From: an uncultured Hungatella sp.
Lineage (GTDB): Bacteria; Bacillota; Clostridia; Lachnospirales; Lachnospiraceae
Direction of reading: 5' to 3'
Assembly: GCA_910585435.1 (NCBI GenBank)
Contig: CAJUEJ010000009.1
Location: 96,679 to 160,678 of the forward strand
DNA length: 64,000 nucleotides
This document shows positions 27,368 through 36,331 of the stretch, piece by piece. Positions within the stretch are counted from its first letter, which is position 1, and each line of letters opens with the position of its first letter. The position numbers were made by a program, and so were the translations under genes. The notes under the pieces were generated by a model, which searched no databases, was not told the DNA's origin, and saw only the letters and a program-made list of their open reading frames with translations.

Positions 27368-28387
27368 CTATATTTTCGTATATTTGTAAAATTTATCCCA
27401 TAATTTATAATATAGATATGCAACAAATGCACTTCCAGTAATTGATAATAATGAAGCTATTACAACATTTTGGACAGTATCTTTTCCGATAATTGAAAAG
27501 TAAAGTGTCATAACAAATATATGAACCAAATACCATTCATATCCAAAATCAGATATCTTAACAAAAAGTCTTTTAACCTCTTCCGAACTTATTTGATATG
27601 CAAATAACAAAAGAGATATAAACCCTATCGTATCCGGCAGGTCATTAAAAGCACTTAGTATTTTAATTGATCCCATAACCATAAAAAGAGCGATTGTTAA
27701 GAAAGCAATCGCCGCTATTCCTAAATTTCTTGCGTTGATAGGATAGTTTTTTATTTCTCCCGTATATGTTAATTCGGCAATTACTATACCCAATGCAAAC
27801 ACAGGTAAGTATTGTACAGCCGAGCCATTAAGTACCCTGACAAATGTATTTCCATATATTGCAAAAATAATAATCTGCCATACTAAACCCCAATGATACA
27901 TGAAACATAAAACAAGTACTATTTCGAGAATTTACTTCTCAGCCAGCATATCCCCAAAAAAAGAATGTAAAACTGAAACAATGTTGAAATAAACCAAAAC
28001 ACACCAAACGTACTCATATATCGAGGGATGAACATTTTGTACAGAAACACATAGCTCATAAATGCCGCTATCCCATCATTTTTGGTAAACTGGAAAGGTG
28101 ACAGGAATACAGTAATGATGTAGGGAATGTATATTTTCAGAAATCTCCTTTTGAGGAAATCACTATACTTTGTTCTCTCTCAAATATGAATAATACAATT
28201 CGAAGTCAGAGCAAAAAAGAATACTCTGTCTCCACCCCCCAAGCAAATTACTTCCGCTATTTACCAGTTTTCCAATTAAAGACACGCTGGAAATATCAAG
28301 ATACCGGCTTATTAAATGGTGTAACACTATGCCAAAAATGGCCAGTCCCTTTATGAAATCAATACTCTCTATTCGCCGTTGATTCAT
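27368..28387 (-). pseudogene. Acyltransferase 3 (OafA-type) membrane O-acyltransferase, multiply frameshifted
   Basis: The N-terminus (RIESIDFIKGLAIFGIVLHHLI) is the acyltransferase 3 signature. The frame is lost at a G6 run near 28225, shifts again near 28195-28165 and once more near 27940, after which a continuous hydrophobic C-terminal part (LVWQIIIFAIYGNTFVRVL to the end) runs to 27368. Joining the frames gives about 340 residues with several membrane helices, the normal length. Four or so lesions argue for a decayed gene rather than one sequencing slip. Confidence 0.75.
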
Positions 28388-28419
28388 TTTCAGTACTCCA
28401 TGTCCACAGTTTTCGAACA

Positions 28420-29163
28420 CTAATACCGTCCACCGTCACAATTTATTATTTGTCCTGAAATATAGGATGACATTTCGGAGGAGAGATATAAAACGACATC
28501 TGCGACCTCACCGGGCTTGGCGGGGCGCTTGATGTTATTCGCGCTTACATACCGTTCTATACCTTCTTTTATTTGTCTTCCTGTACCCAGTTTGGTTTCT
28601 ACCAATCCCGGCGCGACACCGTTGACTCTGATATTGTACGGAGCCAGTTCTTTTGCTGCAGCTTTCGTACCCCACAGCATGGCCATTTTACTGGAGCCAT
28701 AAGCATACGAACCAGATCTAAACTCTGATGCAGCTCTTGAAATAATATTAATGATGGCTCCAGATTTCTGACGCATCATTTTCCGGGAAACCATCTGCAT
28801 GAACAATGATGGCATAAAGAAGTTTACATTCATTGACTGTTTCATTTCATTTAAAGAGGTCATCCCAAGAGTTTTTGCATTAACAATTCCTGCGCAATTT
28901 ACAAGGATATCTACTATTTCACCTTCTGTTATAACCTGCTTGACTGATCTTTTTACCGATTCTTCATCCATCAAATCAAATTCGATAGTTTTAACCCAAA
29001 CGTTATTCTTCTGGGATATTTGTTTGTACTGTTCTTCAAGCTCCGGGGATTGTCTATGAATGAATGCCCACACATTGGCACCATTCTCAGCAAATTTATT
29101 TAATATAGCAAATCCAATCCCGCTACCAGCACCTGTAATTATTGCATTCTTATTTCGTAGCAT
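28420..29163 (-). CDS. SDR-family oxidoreductase (FabG-like)
   Basis: 247 residues, classical SDR: ITGAGSGIGFAI (NAD(P) binding), LVNCAGIVNAKTLG, catalytic Ser in IISRAASEF and YGSSK (Tyr-x-x-x-Lys), then PYNIRVNGVAPGLVETKLG and the C-terminal SSYISGQIINCDGG. It could reduce a 3-ketoacyl thioester, as FabG does, or a keto sugar. Both substrates exist in this locus (thiolase product; 4-keto sugar nucleotides). It lies between a hexapeptide acyltransferase and the broken membrane acyltransferase. Confidence 0.85.
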   Translation of the reverse strand: MLRNKNAIITGAGSGIGFAILNKFAENGANVWAFIHRQSPELEEQYKQISQKNNVWVKTIEFDLMDEESVKRSVKQVITEGEIVDILVNCAGIVNAKTLGMTSLNEMKQSMNVNFFMPSLFMQMVSRKMMRQKSGAIINIISRAASEFRSGSYAYGSSKMAMLWGTKAAAKELAPYNIRVNGVAPGLVETKLGTGRQIKEGIERYVSANNIKRPAKPGEVADVVLYLSSEMSSYISGQIINCDGGRY

Positions 29164-29176
29164 TTTTATACTCCAT

Positions 29177-29731
29177 TTATTTCTGGTTATCTAAAAAGAG
29201 CTTCCAACATTTATCAACTGTTTCTTGCGTCAGTTCTCCATTTTTCTTTTCTACTATCAAATCATTATGTTCTTTACGCTTAGCAATCAGCACATCAAGT
29301 GAACAAATATATTTTGCGGGCACCCCTCCATATACCCCCCCAGGTTTTAGGGATTTATTAACCAAACTATTTGCCGCAACGATTACATTTGGACCTATAA
29401 CTATATTCGGGAGGATTGTTGAATGCGCTCCAATAAAGCAGTTATCTTTAATTTCTATGCATCCAATATTTTCTTGAAATACAAGGTCCTCATACATATT
29501 ATTTAGCATCTGATGAATTACATCATGTGGCGTAAAGTGAACATTTGAAGCAACCCACACATTATCTCCTATAGACAACATTCTAGGATATAAAGGAATT
29601 TTCCTTAGCATTATCATGCAATTGTCACCCATATGATAAAAGACTTCATGCTTTTTTATATATTTTGCTCTCGCTGTCGGAGAAGTAATCAAACATAACC
29701 GAGCAGAGTGATATATTCTCTTCCAATTCAT
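29177..29731 (-). CDS. Hexapeptide-repeat O-acetyltransferase
   Basis: 184 residues. A short N-terminal part (KRIYHSARLCLITSPTARAKYIKKH) leads into beta-helix repeats (MLSIGDNVWVASNVHFTPHDVIH ... CIEIKDNCFIGAHSTILPNIVIGPNVIVAANSLVNKSL) ending in GGVYGGVPAKYI, the usual acetyltransferase tail. The CoA-dependent acyl acceptor is unknown, probably a hydroxyl of the repeat unit. It follows the PIG-L-family deacetylase gene by 27 nt on the minus strand; a deacetylase and an acyltransferase together could swap one acyl group for another. Confidence 0.8.
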   Translation of the reverse strand: MNWKRIYHSARLCLITSPTARAKYIKKHEVFYHMGDNCMIMLRKIPLYPRMLSIGDNVWVASNVHFTPHDVIHQMLNNMYEDLVFQENIGCIEIKDNCFIGAHSTILPNIVIGPNVIVAANSLVNKSLKPGGVYGGVPAKYICSLDVLIAKRKEHNDLIVEKKNGELTQETVDKCWKLFLDNQK

Positions 29732-29758
29732 CGTTATTATTCCAACCCTTTCCGAGTA

Positions 29759-30406
29759 TCAGACCTCTTCGATAATATTCCTTATCATCATAAAGGACTC
29801 TGCGTATTTGAAACCAACAGTCGATCCTCTGTACATTGCTAATGCTCTAATACTCTCAGATGACCTCGGATTAGGATACTGTTTGATCTGTGTCTTATAA
29901 CACTCCATTGCTTCAATCTTTTTATCAATTTCTTCAGTAATATCAATCCATGTGTTTGGACTGAAGGTCCTTTCACTATTTGGAATGTTCCATCCTGTTT
30001 CAGATAGAGTTTCGTACATATAAACTGTTATAACTGAGCAATTATTCACTGGTCTTACTGCAACAAGGACACTCTCGGTTACTTCCTTATGGTCAATATG
30101 CATATCGCCAATAAAAGGCATAAACACTATTTCCGGTTTAATTTTCTCCACAACCTGGGTGATTGATTTATTGATTTCCTTTGGTGAGAGATTTTTTAAC
30201 TCAACTGGGGGAAGATTACAGAAAATGGATTCTTTCACTCCCATCAAATCGTGTGCATTTTTAGCTTCTTGCCGCAAAATTTCATTTCTACAGTCTGTCA
30301 CTTCACAAACATATACTGAATATCCAGCATTTGCATATTTTACTATCGCCCCGCCTGCTCCCAATACTTCATCATCGTTATGCGGTGCAAAAACTAATAC
30401 TTTCAT
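29759..30406 (-). CDS. PIG-L family N-deacetylase
   Basis: 215 residues with the zinc motif APHNDDEVLGAGG (normally PHPDDE; here the proline is Asn, PHNDDE) and the third ligand in GDMHIDHKEVTESVL. The family removes N-acetyl groups from GlcNAc-type sugars, including nucleotide and lipid-linked forms. Freeing an amino group is a prerequisite for N-acylation with another acyl chain, which would suit the LpxD-like transferase and acyl module nearby. It overlaps the sugar transferase gene by 4 nt. Confidence 0.85.
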   Translation of the reverse strand: MKVLVFAPHNDDEVLGAGGAIVKYANAGYSVYVCEVTDCRNEILRQEAKNAHDLMGVKESIFCNLPPVELKNLSPKEINKSITQVVEKIKPEIVFMPFIGDMHIDHKEVTESVLVAVRPVNNCSVITVYMYETLSETGWNIPNSERTFSPNTWIDITEEIDKKIEAMECYKTQIKQYPNPRSSESIRALAMYRGSTVGFKYAESFMMIRNIIEEV

Positions 30407-31062
30407 TTACTGGTCTCCTCTGCATTCGTATATAAGTTCTTCCCATCATATTCTTCTCTCGTATCATTCACTCTATATTCGCTACCAACAATAGCCTCTT
30501 TTATAACTGCAAACACCATTTTGACATCTACTATAAAACTACAGTTTTCAATGTACCAAATGTCATTTTCAAACTGATCATTCCATGTCCATGTCTTTAT
30601 TGGTTTCAATGATACGCAAGCTAATCCTGGCCTCATTTCATGTCTCATCATATGACGTGGAGTATACAATGACAGGTATCTTGCAAGCAAAGGGCGCGGA
30701 CCAATGATGCTCATTTTGCCAGAAAAAATACAAAACAACTCAGGTAATTCATCTAACGAAAAACGTCTAATGAATCGTCCAAATTTTGTTACTCGTTTAT
30801 TCCCTGGTAGCAAATCACCATTTTCATCTTTTTCATTTGTCATAGAACGAAACTTATATAGTTTAAATATTTTTCCCTGTAGCCCTGGCCTCTCTTGAGA
30901 ATAAAAAACGGGACTCCCATGGTAGATAAGTTCTAGAATAGTAAGTAAAGTCAACAGTGGACTCAAGATAATTATTGCGAGTCCACTTAATATAATGTCT
31001 AGGAGTCTTTTAATAACTACAGTGTACAATGTTCTTCTAACCTTTGGCATTTCTTCAGTCAT
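30403..31062 (-). CDS. Phosphoglycosyl transferase starting the lipid-linked glycan (PglC-like)
   Basis: 219 residues of the bacterial sugar transferase (monotopic PGT) family: a reentrant N-terminal helix (RLLDIILSGLAIIILSPLLTLLTILEL), SPVFYSQERPGLQGKIFKLYKFRSM, SLDELPELFCIFSGKMSIIGPRPLL with the catalytic Asp-Glu, and MRPGLACV. It moves a sugar phosphate from a UDP-sugar to undecaprenyl phosphate and so begins assembly. Size and motifs are PglC-like, in keeping with the PglF and PglE-type genes upstream, so the first sugar may be a bacillosamine-type residue. Confidence 0.85.
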   Translation of the reverse strand: MTEEMPKVRRTLYTVVIKRLLDIILSGLAIIILSPLLTLLTILELIYHGSPVFYSQERPGLQGKIFKLYKFRSMTNEKDENGDLLPGNKRVTKFGRFIRRFSLDELPELFCIFSGKMSIIGPRPLLARYLSLYTPRHMMRHEMRPGLACVSLKPIKTWTWNDQFENDIWYIENCSFIVDVKMVFAVIKEAIVGSEYRVNDTREEYDGKNLYTNAEETSK

Positions 31063-31074
31063 ATTGTCCTCACA

Positions 31075-31959
31075 TCATTTCGCAGGATTACCTTTAACCA
31101 ACCCACCATCTTCAACATCTTTAACAACAACCGCCCCCATGCCAACAATGGACTTTGTTCCTATATGTCTGCCATCTCTAATAGTGCTGTTTCCACTTAT
31201 GAATGCCTGGTTTCCAGTGGAGGAACTACCAAACATAATTGTTTCACCTACTACGAAGGTATCTTCACCTAGTACAACATTGTGAGAGATGAATACGCTA
31301 TTATCAATCTTTGAACCACGCTTAATCACCGTATCATCTATTGCACCTCTTGCAATAACAGTAAGAGCTCCAATTTGGACATCATCCTCAATTACTATTC
31401 CTCCAAATTGAGGTACAGTCAACCCCTTTCCATTCTGGTCTCGATTAGTTGAAAGTCCATCTGCACCTATAACGGTGTTTTCGCGAATAATTACATTATT
31501 ACCTACAGTAACATCACCAACAAGCCGAGCTCCAGATCCTATATAACAATTACTCCCAATTGAAATATTTCCTCCTACATATGCCCCGGGTAATATAATA
31601 CATTTATCCCCAATACGAGCAGTTTTCGCAATGTAAGCTCCATTCACCACCACGAAATCTTCTATATCTGGATAATATGTAATTCCGTTTTCTCTAAAAA
31701 ACATACAATATGCATTTTGAGCTTTCGAACATATTACAACAGCGTGCCTTTCTTGAATAGTATTCGGAACTGCAAGCTTATCTGAAAAAAATACCAAACA
31801 GTTATTACACTTCATTAATGCCGCAGCATCTTTCCCGTACTTGTCTGTAACAAACATCACCGCATTATCTTTTGGATTATTGAGCGATGCAGGACGGACA
31901 ACGTCAAAGTCCTTTCCAGGAATATACTTGCTGACATTTACTCGAAAATACTCTTTCAT
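31075..31959 (-). CDS. LpxD-like N-acyltransferase
   Basis: 294 residues. An N-terminal domain (about 100 residues, FDVVRPASLNNPKDNAVMFV) precedes a long left-handed beta-helix (YIAKTARIGDKCIILPGAYVGGNISIGSNCYIGSGARLVGDVTVG) with the catalytic His in FISHNVVLGED, the LpxD arrangement. LpxD uses 3-hydroxyacyl-ACP to N-acylate a UDP-sugar in Gram-negative lipid A synthesis, which this organism lacks. It directly follows the thiolase (stop/start overlap at 31959), which with the 3-hydroxyacyl-CoA dehydrogenase could make the 3-hydroxyacyl donor. N-(3-hydroxyacyl) transfer to a sugar amino group is therefore my preferred role (inference). Confidence 0.8.
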   Translation of the reverse strand: MKEYFRVNVSKYIPGKDFDVVRPASLNNPKDNAVMFVTDKYGKDAAALMKCNNCLVFFSDKLAVPNTIQERHAVVICSKAQNAYCMFFRENGITYYPDIEDFVVVNGAYIAKTARIGDKCIILPGAYVGGNISIGSNCYIGSGARLVGDVTVGNNVIIRENTVIGADGLSTNRDQNGKGLTVPQFGGIVIEDDVQIGALTVIARGAIDDTVIKRGSKIDNSVFISHNVVLGEDTFVVGETIMFGSSSTGNQAFISGNSTIRDGRHIGTKSIVGMGAVVVKDVEDGGLVKGNPAK

Positions 31960-33209
31960 TACTCTTTCCCCACGATATAAACATAGTTCGTTGTAGCACT
32001 TCCGCCAATGTTCAGCATCAAACCATTTCTCACGCCATCTACCTGATAATCCCCCGCCGTTCTAGTCACCTGCTTATAAAGATCCAGGAACATACGAGTA
32101 CCGGAAGCACCTACAGGGTGCCCACAACCAATGAGACCGCCAGACGGATTAATAGGCTTTTTACCATCGAAAGCAATCATTCCACTCTCAACTGCTTCAT
32201 ATTCCTTGCCCGGTTCAGTTAGACCAAAGGAACTGATCGCTGCATATTCAGAGCTTGTAAAGCAGTCATGTGTTTCAAACACATCAATATCATCAACGGT
32301 CAGGCCGCTCCGCTTATATGCATCCAGCACTGTCTGTCTAGTCCAGGGAAGAATGTACGGACTCCCTTCATTATCTTCCATTTTTTTATCAAAAAGCATC
32401 GGAGCCGTTCTGTGGCCATAGCCCTTTATGATAGGCTTTTCCTCATAGCCACGCTCTTTAATAAACTGTTCTGAACAAAGCACCACAACTGTAGCTCCGT
32501 CAGTAACCTGTGAGCAATCGAAAACAGCAAGCCGACCACCAACTAATGGATTAGTATCTGTACCTCTGGTGCTTGCTTGATCATAACTCATGAACCATTT
32601 TCTGGTCTGCGATAATGGGTTACGCTTAGCATTGCTGTAGTTGATCACGCTGATCTGTGCCAGTGCATCCATATATCGCTTTTCATCAAGTTCCGGGTAC
32701 TTCTTCAGCGTCTCATCAGCAAGGCGACCAAACAGTTTCGGGAAAGGAAGTTCAATACCTTTTCCTTCTTTTTCGTAGTAGGCTGCTCTGCCAAGGTAGT
32801 CTCCTCCCAACTTGGAATCGACTGTCTTCATCAACTCCCAGCCGACAACGATAGCCACATCATACTCGTCTGCTCTGACTTTTGTTGCCGCCGCGTCAAT
32901 AGCAACAGCACTTGATGCACAAGCAGCCTCATAACGCGCTGAAGGAACTCCGTAAAATGCAGAGTCAACTTCAGTCAGGAAGGCTCCAAGGTGACCCTGA
33001 TCCACATACTTCTCTGCTATGAAATTGCCAACAAAGCAGGCCACACGGTTGTCATCGTTAAGTTGCTTTACATCATTGAAATTCAGGCCAGCATGGACAA
33101 GACCATCCGCCATAACTTCTTTCAGTATGGCAACCATGCCTTTGCCTTCTTTTTTCCAGTTACGCTCAAAATCAGTCTGAGCGCCGCCAAGTACATAAAC
33201 TTTGCTCAT
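31959..33209 (-). CDS. Thiolase (SCP2/acetyl-CoA acetyltransferase-like)
   Basis: 416 residues from the ATG at 33209 (RBS GGGAGGTAATCAG). The active Cys is in YEAACASSAVAID, the His in FETHDCFTSSEYAA and the second Cys in GGLIGCGHPVGASGTRM, so the catalytic set is complete. The SCP2-type thiolases condense or cleave acyl-CoAs. Being just downstream of a 3-hydroxyacyl-CoA dehydrogenase gene (4 nt apart) and upstream of the LpxD-like gene, it probably works in the condensing direction, from acetyl-CoA towards a 3-hydroxyacyl-CoA. It is unlikely to be a butyrate-pathway gene in this setting. Confidence 0.85.
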   Translation of the reverse strand: MSKVYVLGGAQTDFERNWKKEGKGMVAILKEVMADGLVHAGLNFNDVKQLNDDNRVACFVGNFIAEKYVDQGHLGAFLTEVDSAFYGVPSARYEAACASSAVAIDAAATKVRADEYDVAIVVGWELMKTVDSKLGGDYLGRAAYYEKEGKGIELPFPKLFGRLADETLKKYPELDEKRYMDALAQISVINYSNAKRNPLSQTRKWFMSYDQASTRGTDTNPLVGGRLAVFDCSQVTDGATVVVLCSEQFIKERGYEEKPIIKGYGHRTAPMLFDKKMEDNEGSPYILPWTRQTVLDAYKRSGLTVDDIDVFETHDCFTSSEYAAISSFGLTEPGKEYEAVESGMIAFDGKKPINPSGGLIGCGHPVGASGTRMFLDLYKQVTRTAGDYQVDGVRNGLMLNIGGSATTNYVYIVGKE

Positions 33210-33213
33210 CTGA

Positions 33214-34521
33214 TTACCTCCCGGATTTGAAATAGAGTCTGTAGTCATACTTAGATTGCTTCACTTCTGCGAGAAGCTCATCAATATTGGCCTTCTTACA
33301 GACATCAGGAAGGTTCTCTCTGATGAGTGTTGGTACGTCAGCCACAGTAGACAACGCCTGGTATATTGCCAGTGGCGGACACCAGTTAAACCCTGTTGCC
33401 ATTACATCGTCCGCCGACTCGATTTTGTAACCGACTTCTTTGGTGGCATAGAGTGAATAAACAATATAGTTCAAGAGGAAGTGCCGACAGATGTCAGCCT
33501 CAAGAGAATGGTTATTGACCAAACGCTCGAAAGCTTTCTGGTAATCCCCCTCCGCAATGTATTTCTTCATCTTGTCGGCAAACGGGAAAACATACGGGAT
33601 CACATCACGATAAAGACCCGTGTTAATATCCAAGACCGTCTGCCTTGCAAGACCATTCTCATACTTTACCCGCTGATAAAGACCTGCACCTGACTTGCGC
33701 CCCAGCTTCTTTTGTTCGATCAGCTTCTGAACAAAATCGGGAAGGACAAAAGTGTCGTGTGCATAGTCATTTGTATTCTCATAAATGTTATCCACAATAG
33801 CTTTATGAACATCCAGGCCAACAAAATCAGATGTGGTCAGCGGAGCCATGGAACGTCCGGTAAAAGAACCCAAGATCGTGTCTATATAATCGATTCCCCC
33901 ATTATCTTTGAAACGCTCAGCATACTGAAGGGCCTCATTGATGAATTGGAATCCGATTCGATTACCAAGGAACGCCGGGCTATCCTTTACTTCCACAACA
34001 GTGCGATAAAGCTTTTTCTCCAAGTATTCTTTTAGTTCAGCCTGCATCGTCTTGTCCGTGTAGACCGTAGGCGTTAGTTCACAGAGGGACATGCTATAAG
34101 GAGGATTAAACATATGAACACCGAAGAAATGACCACGCAATCCTTCCGGATAGCAGGAAGCAATCTCTGTGATGGAGAGGCCTGATGTACCCGTGCAAGA
34201 CACAGCGTGAGGCTGTAGAACCGCACCAACCTGGCGAGCGATATCAGTCTTAACTTTAATATTCTCAGCTGAACTTTCAAAGACCAAATCGCTTTCAGCC
34301 ACACACTGAGATAGCATAGAAAAATCAGCTGGGATCAGATTCTTTGCAATCGCATCTGCCTTTACTGACTTTACAATACGCGGAATTGTCTTTTTTACTT
34401 TGTTAATGTCATGTCCGAGACAATAGACTTTCGCATCTCCAAACGAAGCAAAAATCCCTGCAACATTCGCCCCCATTGTTCCGGTCACACCAATAACTGC
34501 AACCGTGCGGATATTAATCAT
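33214..34521 (-). CDS. 3-hydroxyacyl-CoA dehydrogenase
   Basis: 435 residues from the ATG at 34521 (GGGAGAAATGAC in front). The NAD-binding motif VAVIGVTGTMGANVAGIFASFG, the active site region LRGHFFGVHMFNPPYSMSLCELTPT (His and the following Asn-Pro) and SPAFLGNRIGFQFINEALQYAE are present, with both dehydrogenase domains. It would reduce a 3-ketoacyl-CoA made by the neighbouring thiolase; in the classical family the product is the S-enantiomer. The pairing inside a sugar locus recalls 3-hydroxybutyryl groups known on nonulosonic acids, a plausible but unproven destination. Confidence 0.85.
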   Translation of the reverse strand: MINIRTVAVIGVTGTMGANVAGIFASFGDAKVYCLGHDINKVKKTIPRIVKSVKADAIAKNLIPADFSMLSQCVAESDLVFESSAENIKVKTDIARQVGAVLQPHAVSCTGTSGLSITEIASCYPEGLRGHFFGVHMFNPPYSMSLCELTPTVYTDKTMQAELKEYLEKKLYRTVVEVKDSPAFLGNRIGFQFINEALQYAERFKDNGGIDYIDTILGSFTGRSMAPLTTSDFVGLDVHKAIVDNIYENTNDYAHDTFVLPDFVQKLIEQKKLGRKSGAGLYQRVKYENGLARQTVLDINTGLYRDVIPYVFPFADKMKKYIAEGDYQKAFERLVNNHSLEADICRHFLLNYIVYSLYATKEVGYKIESADDVMATGFNWCPPLAIYQALSTVADVPTLIRENLPDVCKKANIDELLAEVKQSKYDYRLYFKSGR

Positions 34522-34535
34522 GTCATTTCTCCCTT

Positions 34536-34742
34536 TTAGCAATATTTATTTACGAATCTCATAGCACTTCGCTTTATTAATTCGTTTTTATCGGTGAAAG
34601 CTTTACCTATTTCAGTCAATATTACAGCTAAATACATACGCTCAAAATTGCACCCAATCTGGCACTCTAAAGCACATTCAGCCGATACAATCTGACCGCC
34701 TGATTTACATTCAGCCGCTGTAAATTTCTTTACAAAAAGCAC
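34536..34742 (-). CDS. Doubtful short ORF at the cassette boundary
   Basis: A 68-residue frame starting with GTG inside the end of the aminotransferase gene; Cys-rich and unlike any family I know. Two copies of CGGCTGAATGT occur in it. It fills the only sizeable gap (about 190 nt) in this part of the operon, just where base composition changes, and may simply be untranslated junction DNA. Confidence 0.15.
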   Translation of the reverse strand: MLFVKKFTAAECKSGGQIVSAECALECQIGCNFERMYLAVILTEIGKAFTDKNELIKRSAMRFVNKYC

Positions 34743-36049
34743 CTGTGAATGATTTCAATAATCCTATCTTGCTGCTCCGGAGTCATCTTGTTATCACTCG
34801 GCAGGCAGAGCCCTCTACGGAAAATATCAGCTCCTACATCCTCAAAAGTGCCTGAAATATAAGCATTTGTGCGGCCTCTGCCGTTGCCTTCGGCCGTCAC
34901 AAACGGGTTGCTGCGGTATATCGGCTGCATATGCATAGGCTTCCACACTGGCCTTCCCTCTGCATTATAAGCAGCCAGCGCCTCAAGCATCTCCGTCGGA
35001 CAGGATTTCCCAGGTTCGCTCTTATAGATAACCTCCCTCTCCGACCTCTGTGTACTGCACATATGCTCCCTATCTATGAGCAGACAGGAAAGCCAAAAAT
35101 TTGGAACACTGTTTTGGGCATCCCAGGGATTCATCCGTACCGGCAGACCCGCCAGCCCATTCTCATACCTTTTATAAATTCTTACCTTTTTCTCAATGTG
35201 CTCCTCTAAAAACTCCATCTGCCCTCTGGCCACACCGGCAATTACATTGCTCATGCGATAGTTATATCCCAACTCCTCATGCTGATACCAGGGCGCTGCC
35301 TCACGGGACTGGGTGGACCATTTCCGTACCTTATTTGCATCCCGCAAATCATTAGTCAAAAACATTCCCCCGGATGATCCTGTAATTATCTTATTCCCAT
35401 TAAACGAGAGAATCGCATAGTCTCCAAAGCTCCCTGTCTGCCTTCCCTTATACGTTGCCCCAAAGCTTTCCGCCGCATCTTCAATCAGCAATGCATGATA
35501 AGCATCACAAATCTTCCTGATTTCATCAATCTTTGCCGGGGTTCCGTAAAGATGGGCAAGTACAACCAGTTTCACATCCGGGTAAATCCGGAAAGCCTGC
35601 TCCAGTGCCTCAGGACTCATGTTCCAGGTATCATACTCTGTATCGATAAATATGGGCTCACCGCCCTCATAGACCACTGGATTCACTGTGGCATCAAAGG
35701 TCATGTCCGAGCAGAATACCCGAATCCCTTTCAGTGCGCCTCCCAGCCCCAGCCCGGAAGGAGTGCTGATACCACTGGAGCTTCCGTAAAGCCGTTCCGC
35801 CGCCAGTTTGACGCAAAGATGAAGCGCGGCTGTTCCGCAGGTCAGCCCTACGGCATACTTTACCCCAACCTTCTCAGCCACCATCCGTTCCAACTCATCA
35901 ATATTCGCGCCGACGGTACTCATCCAGTTGCTGTCGTAAGCCTCCTGCATATATTCCATTTCCTTCCCATGCATCGTAGGCGAAGATAGCCATATTTTTT
36001 TCTCAAATGGTTTGATTCCAGCAAACTTATCTTCCGTTACTCTAACCAT
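34730..36049 (-). CDS. DegT/DnrJ/EryC1 sugar aminotransferase (PglE-like)
   Basis: 439 residues, first gene after the LoaP leader. The PLP-fold motifs are AVGLTCGTAALHLCVKLAAE, LIEDAAESFGATYKG and the lysine in ILSFNGNKIITGSSGGMFL. An extended C-terminal part (RPVWKPMHMQPIYRSNPF and RRGLCLPSDNKMT) is typical of the PglE/PseC group that aminates UDP-4-keto sugars. With PglF (37309-39165) it should give a UDP-4-amino-4,6-dideoxy sugar. Its base composition resembles the chromosomal genes and not the AT-rich cassette that follows, so it belongs to the conserved frame of the locus. Confidence 0.85.
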   Translation of the reverse strand: MVRVTEDKFAGIKPFEKKIWLSSPTMHGKEMEYMQEAYDSNWMSTVGANIDELERMVAEKVGVKYAVGLTCGTAALHLCVKLAAERLYGSSSGISTPSGLGLGGALKGIRVFCSDMTFDATVNPVVYEGGEPIFIDTEYDTWNMSPEALEQAFRIYPDVKLVVLAHLYGTPAKIDEIRKICDAYHALLIEDAAESFGATYKGRQTGSFGDYAILSFNGNKIITGSSGGMFLTNDLRDANKVRKWSTQSREAAPWYQHEELGYNYRMSNVIAGVARGQMEFLEEHIEKKVRIYKRYENGLAGLPVRMNPWDAQNSVPNFWLSCLLIDREHMCSTQRSEREVIYKSEPGKSCPTEMLEALAAYNAEGRPVWKPMHMQPIYRSNPFVTAEGNGRGRTNAYISGTFEDVGADIFRRGLCLPSDNKMTPEQQDRIIEIIHRCFL

Positions 36050-36137
36050 GAATCAACTTTCCTCTCTCAAAAACCATAGTTTAGTTCCATCCCTTTTCAT
36101 TCTGTGAAATATAGATGCAACCTCAAATTTATCCCAC

Positions 36138-36174
36138 AAAAAAAGAGCGATTCTCCATCACCCTTCTCGCCTCT
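36138..36174 (-). terminator. Intrinsic terminator between loaP and the glycan operon (likely LoaP target)
   Basis: On the minus strand AGAGGCGA pairs with TCGCTCT (one bulge) and is followed by seven T. It stands between loaP and the first biosynthetic gene, so transcripts must read through it to reach the next 27 kb. That is the arrangement expected for processive antitermination. Confidence 0.6.
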
Positions 36175-36240
36175 CTCTTATCACTTCACAAACCCTCTGT
36201 CTCCTTACCTCAGCAGACAGACAAATCATTCAGCTTAAAA

Positions 36241-36331
36241 CACTGCCTGAAGCATCACCTAAAGCACTTCCTGAGGCACACCTGAAGCACTACCTAAGGC
36301 ACACCTGAAACACTCCCTGAGGCACTGCCTG
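36241..36331. repeat. Tandem 11-12 bp repeats behind loaP
   Basis: About eight degenerate copies of CAC(T)NCCTGAGG (plus strand) fill the DNA right after the loaP stop. On the transcript each unit carries a CCTNAGG palindrome, so a set of alternative hairpins can form upstream of the terminator at 36138-36174. Too short and variable for a CRISPR array. Confidence 0.6.

Noticed and set aside
31959..34521. Butyrate or fatty-acid fermentation genes
   Set aside because: Crotonase, acyl-CoA dehydrogenase and Etf genes are absent, and both neighbours are sugar-modification genes in the same operon.
36241..36331. Possible CRISPR array
   Set aside because: Units are 11-12 bp, degenerate and without spacers; there are no cas genes.
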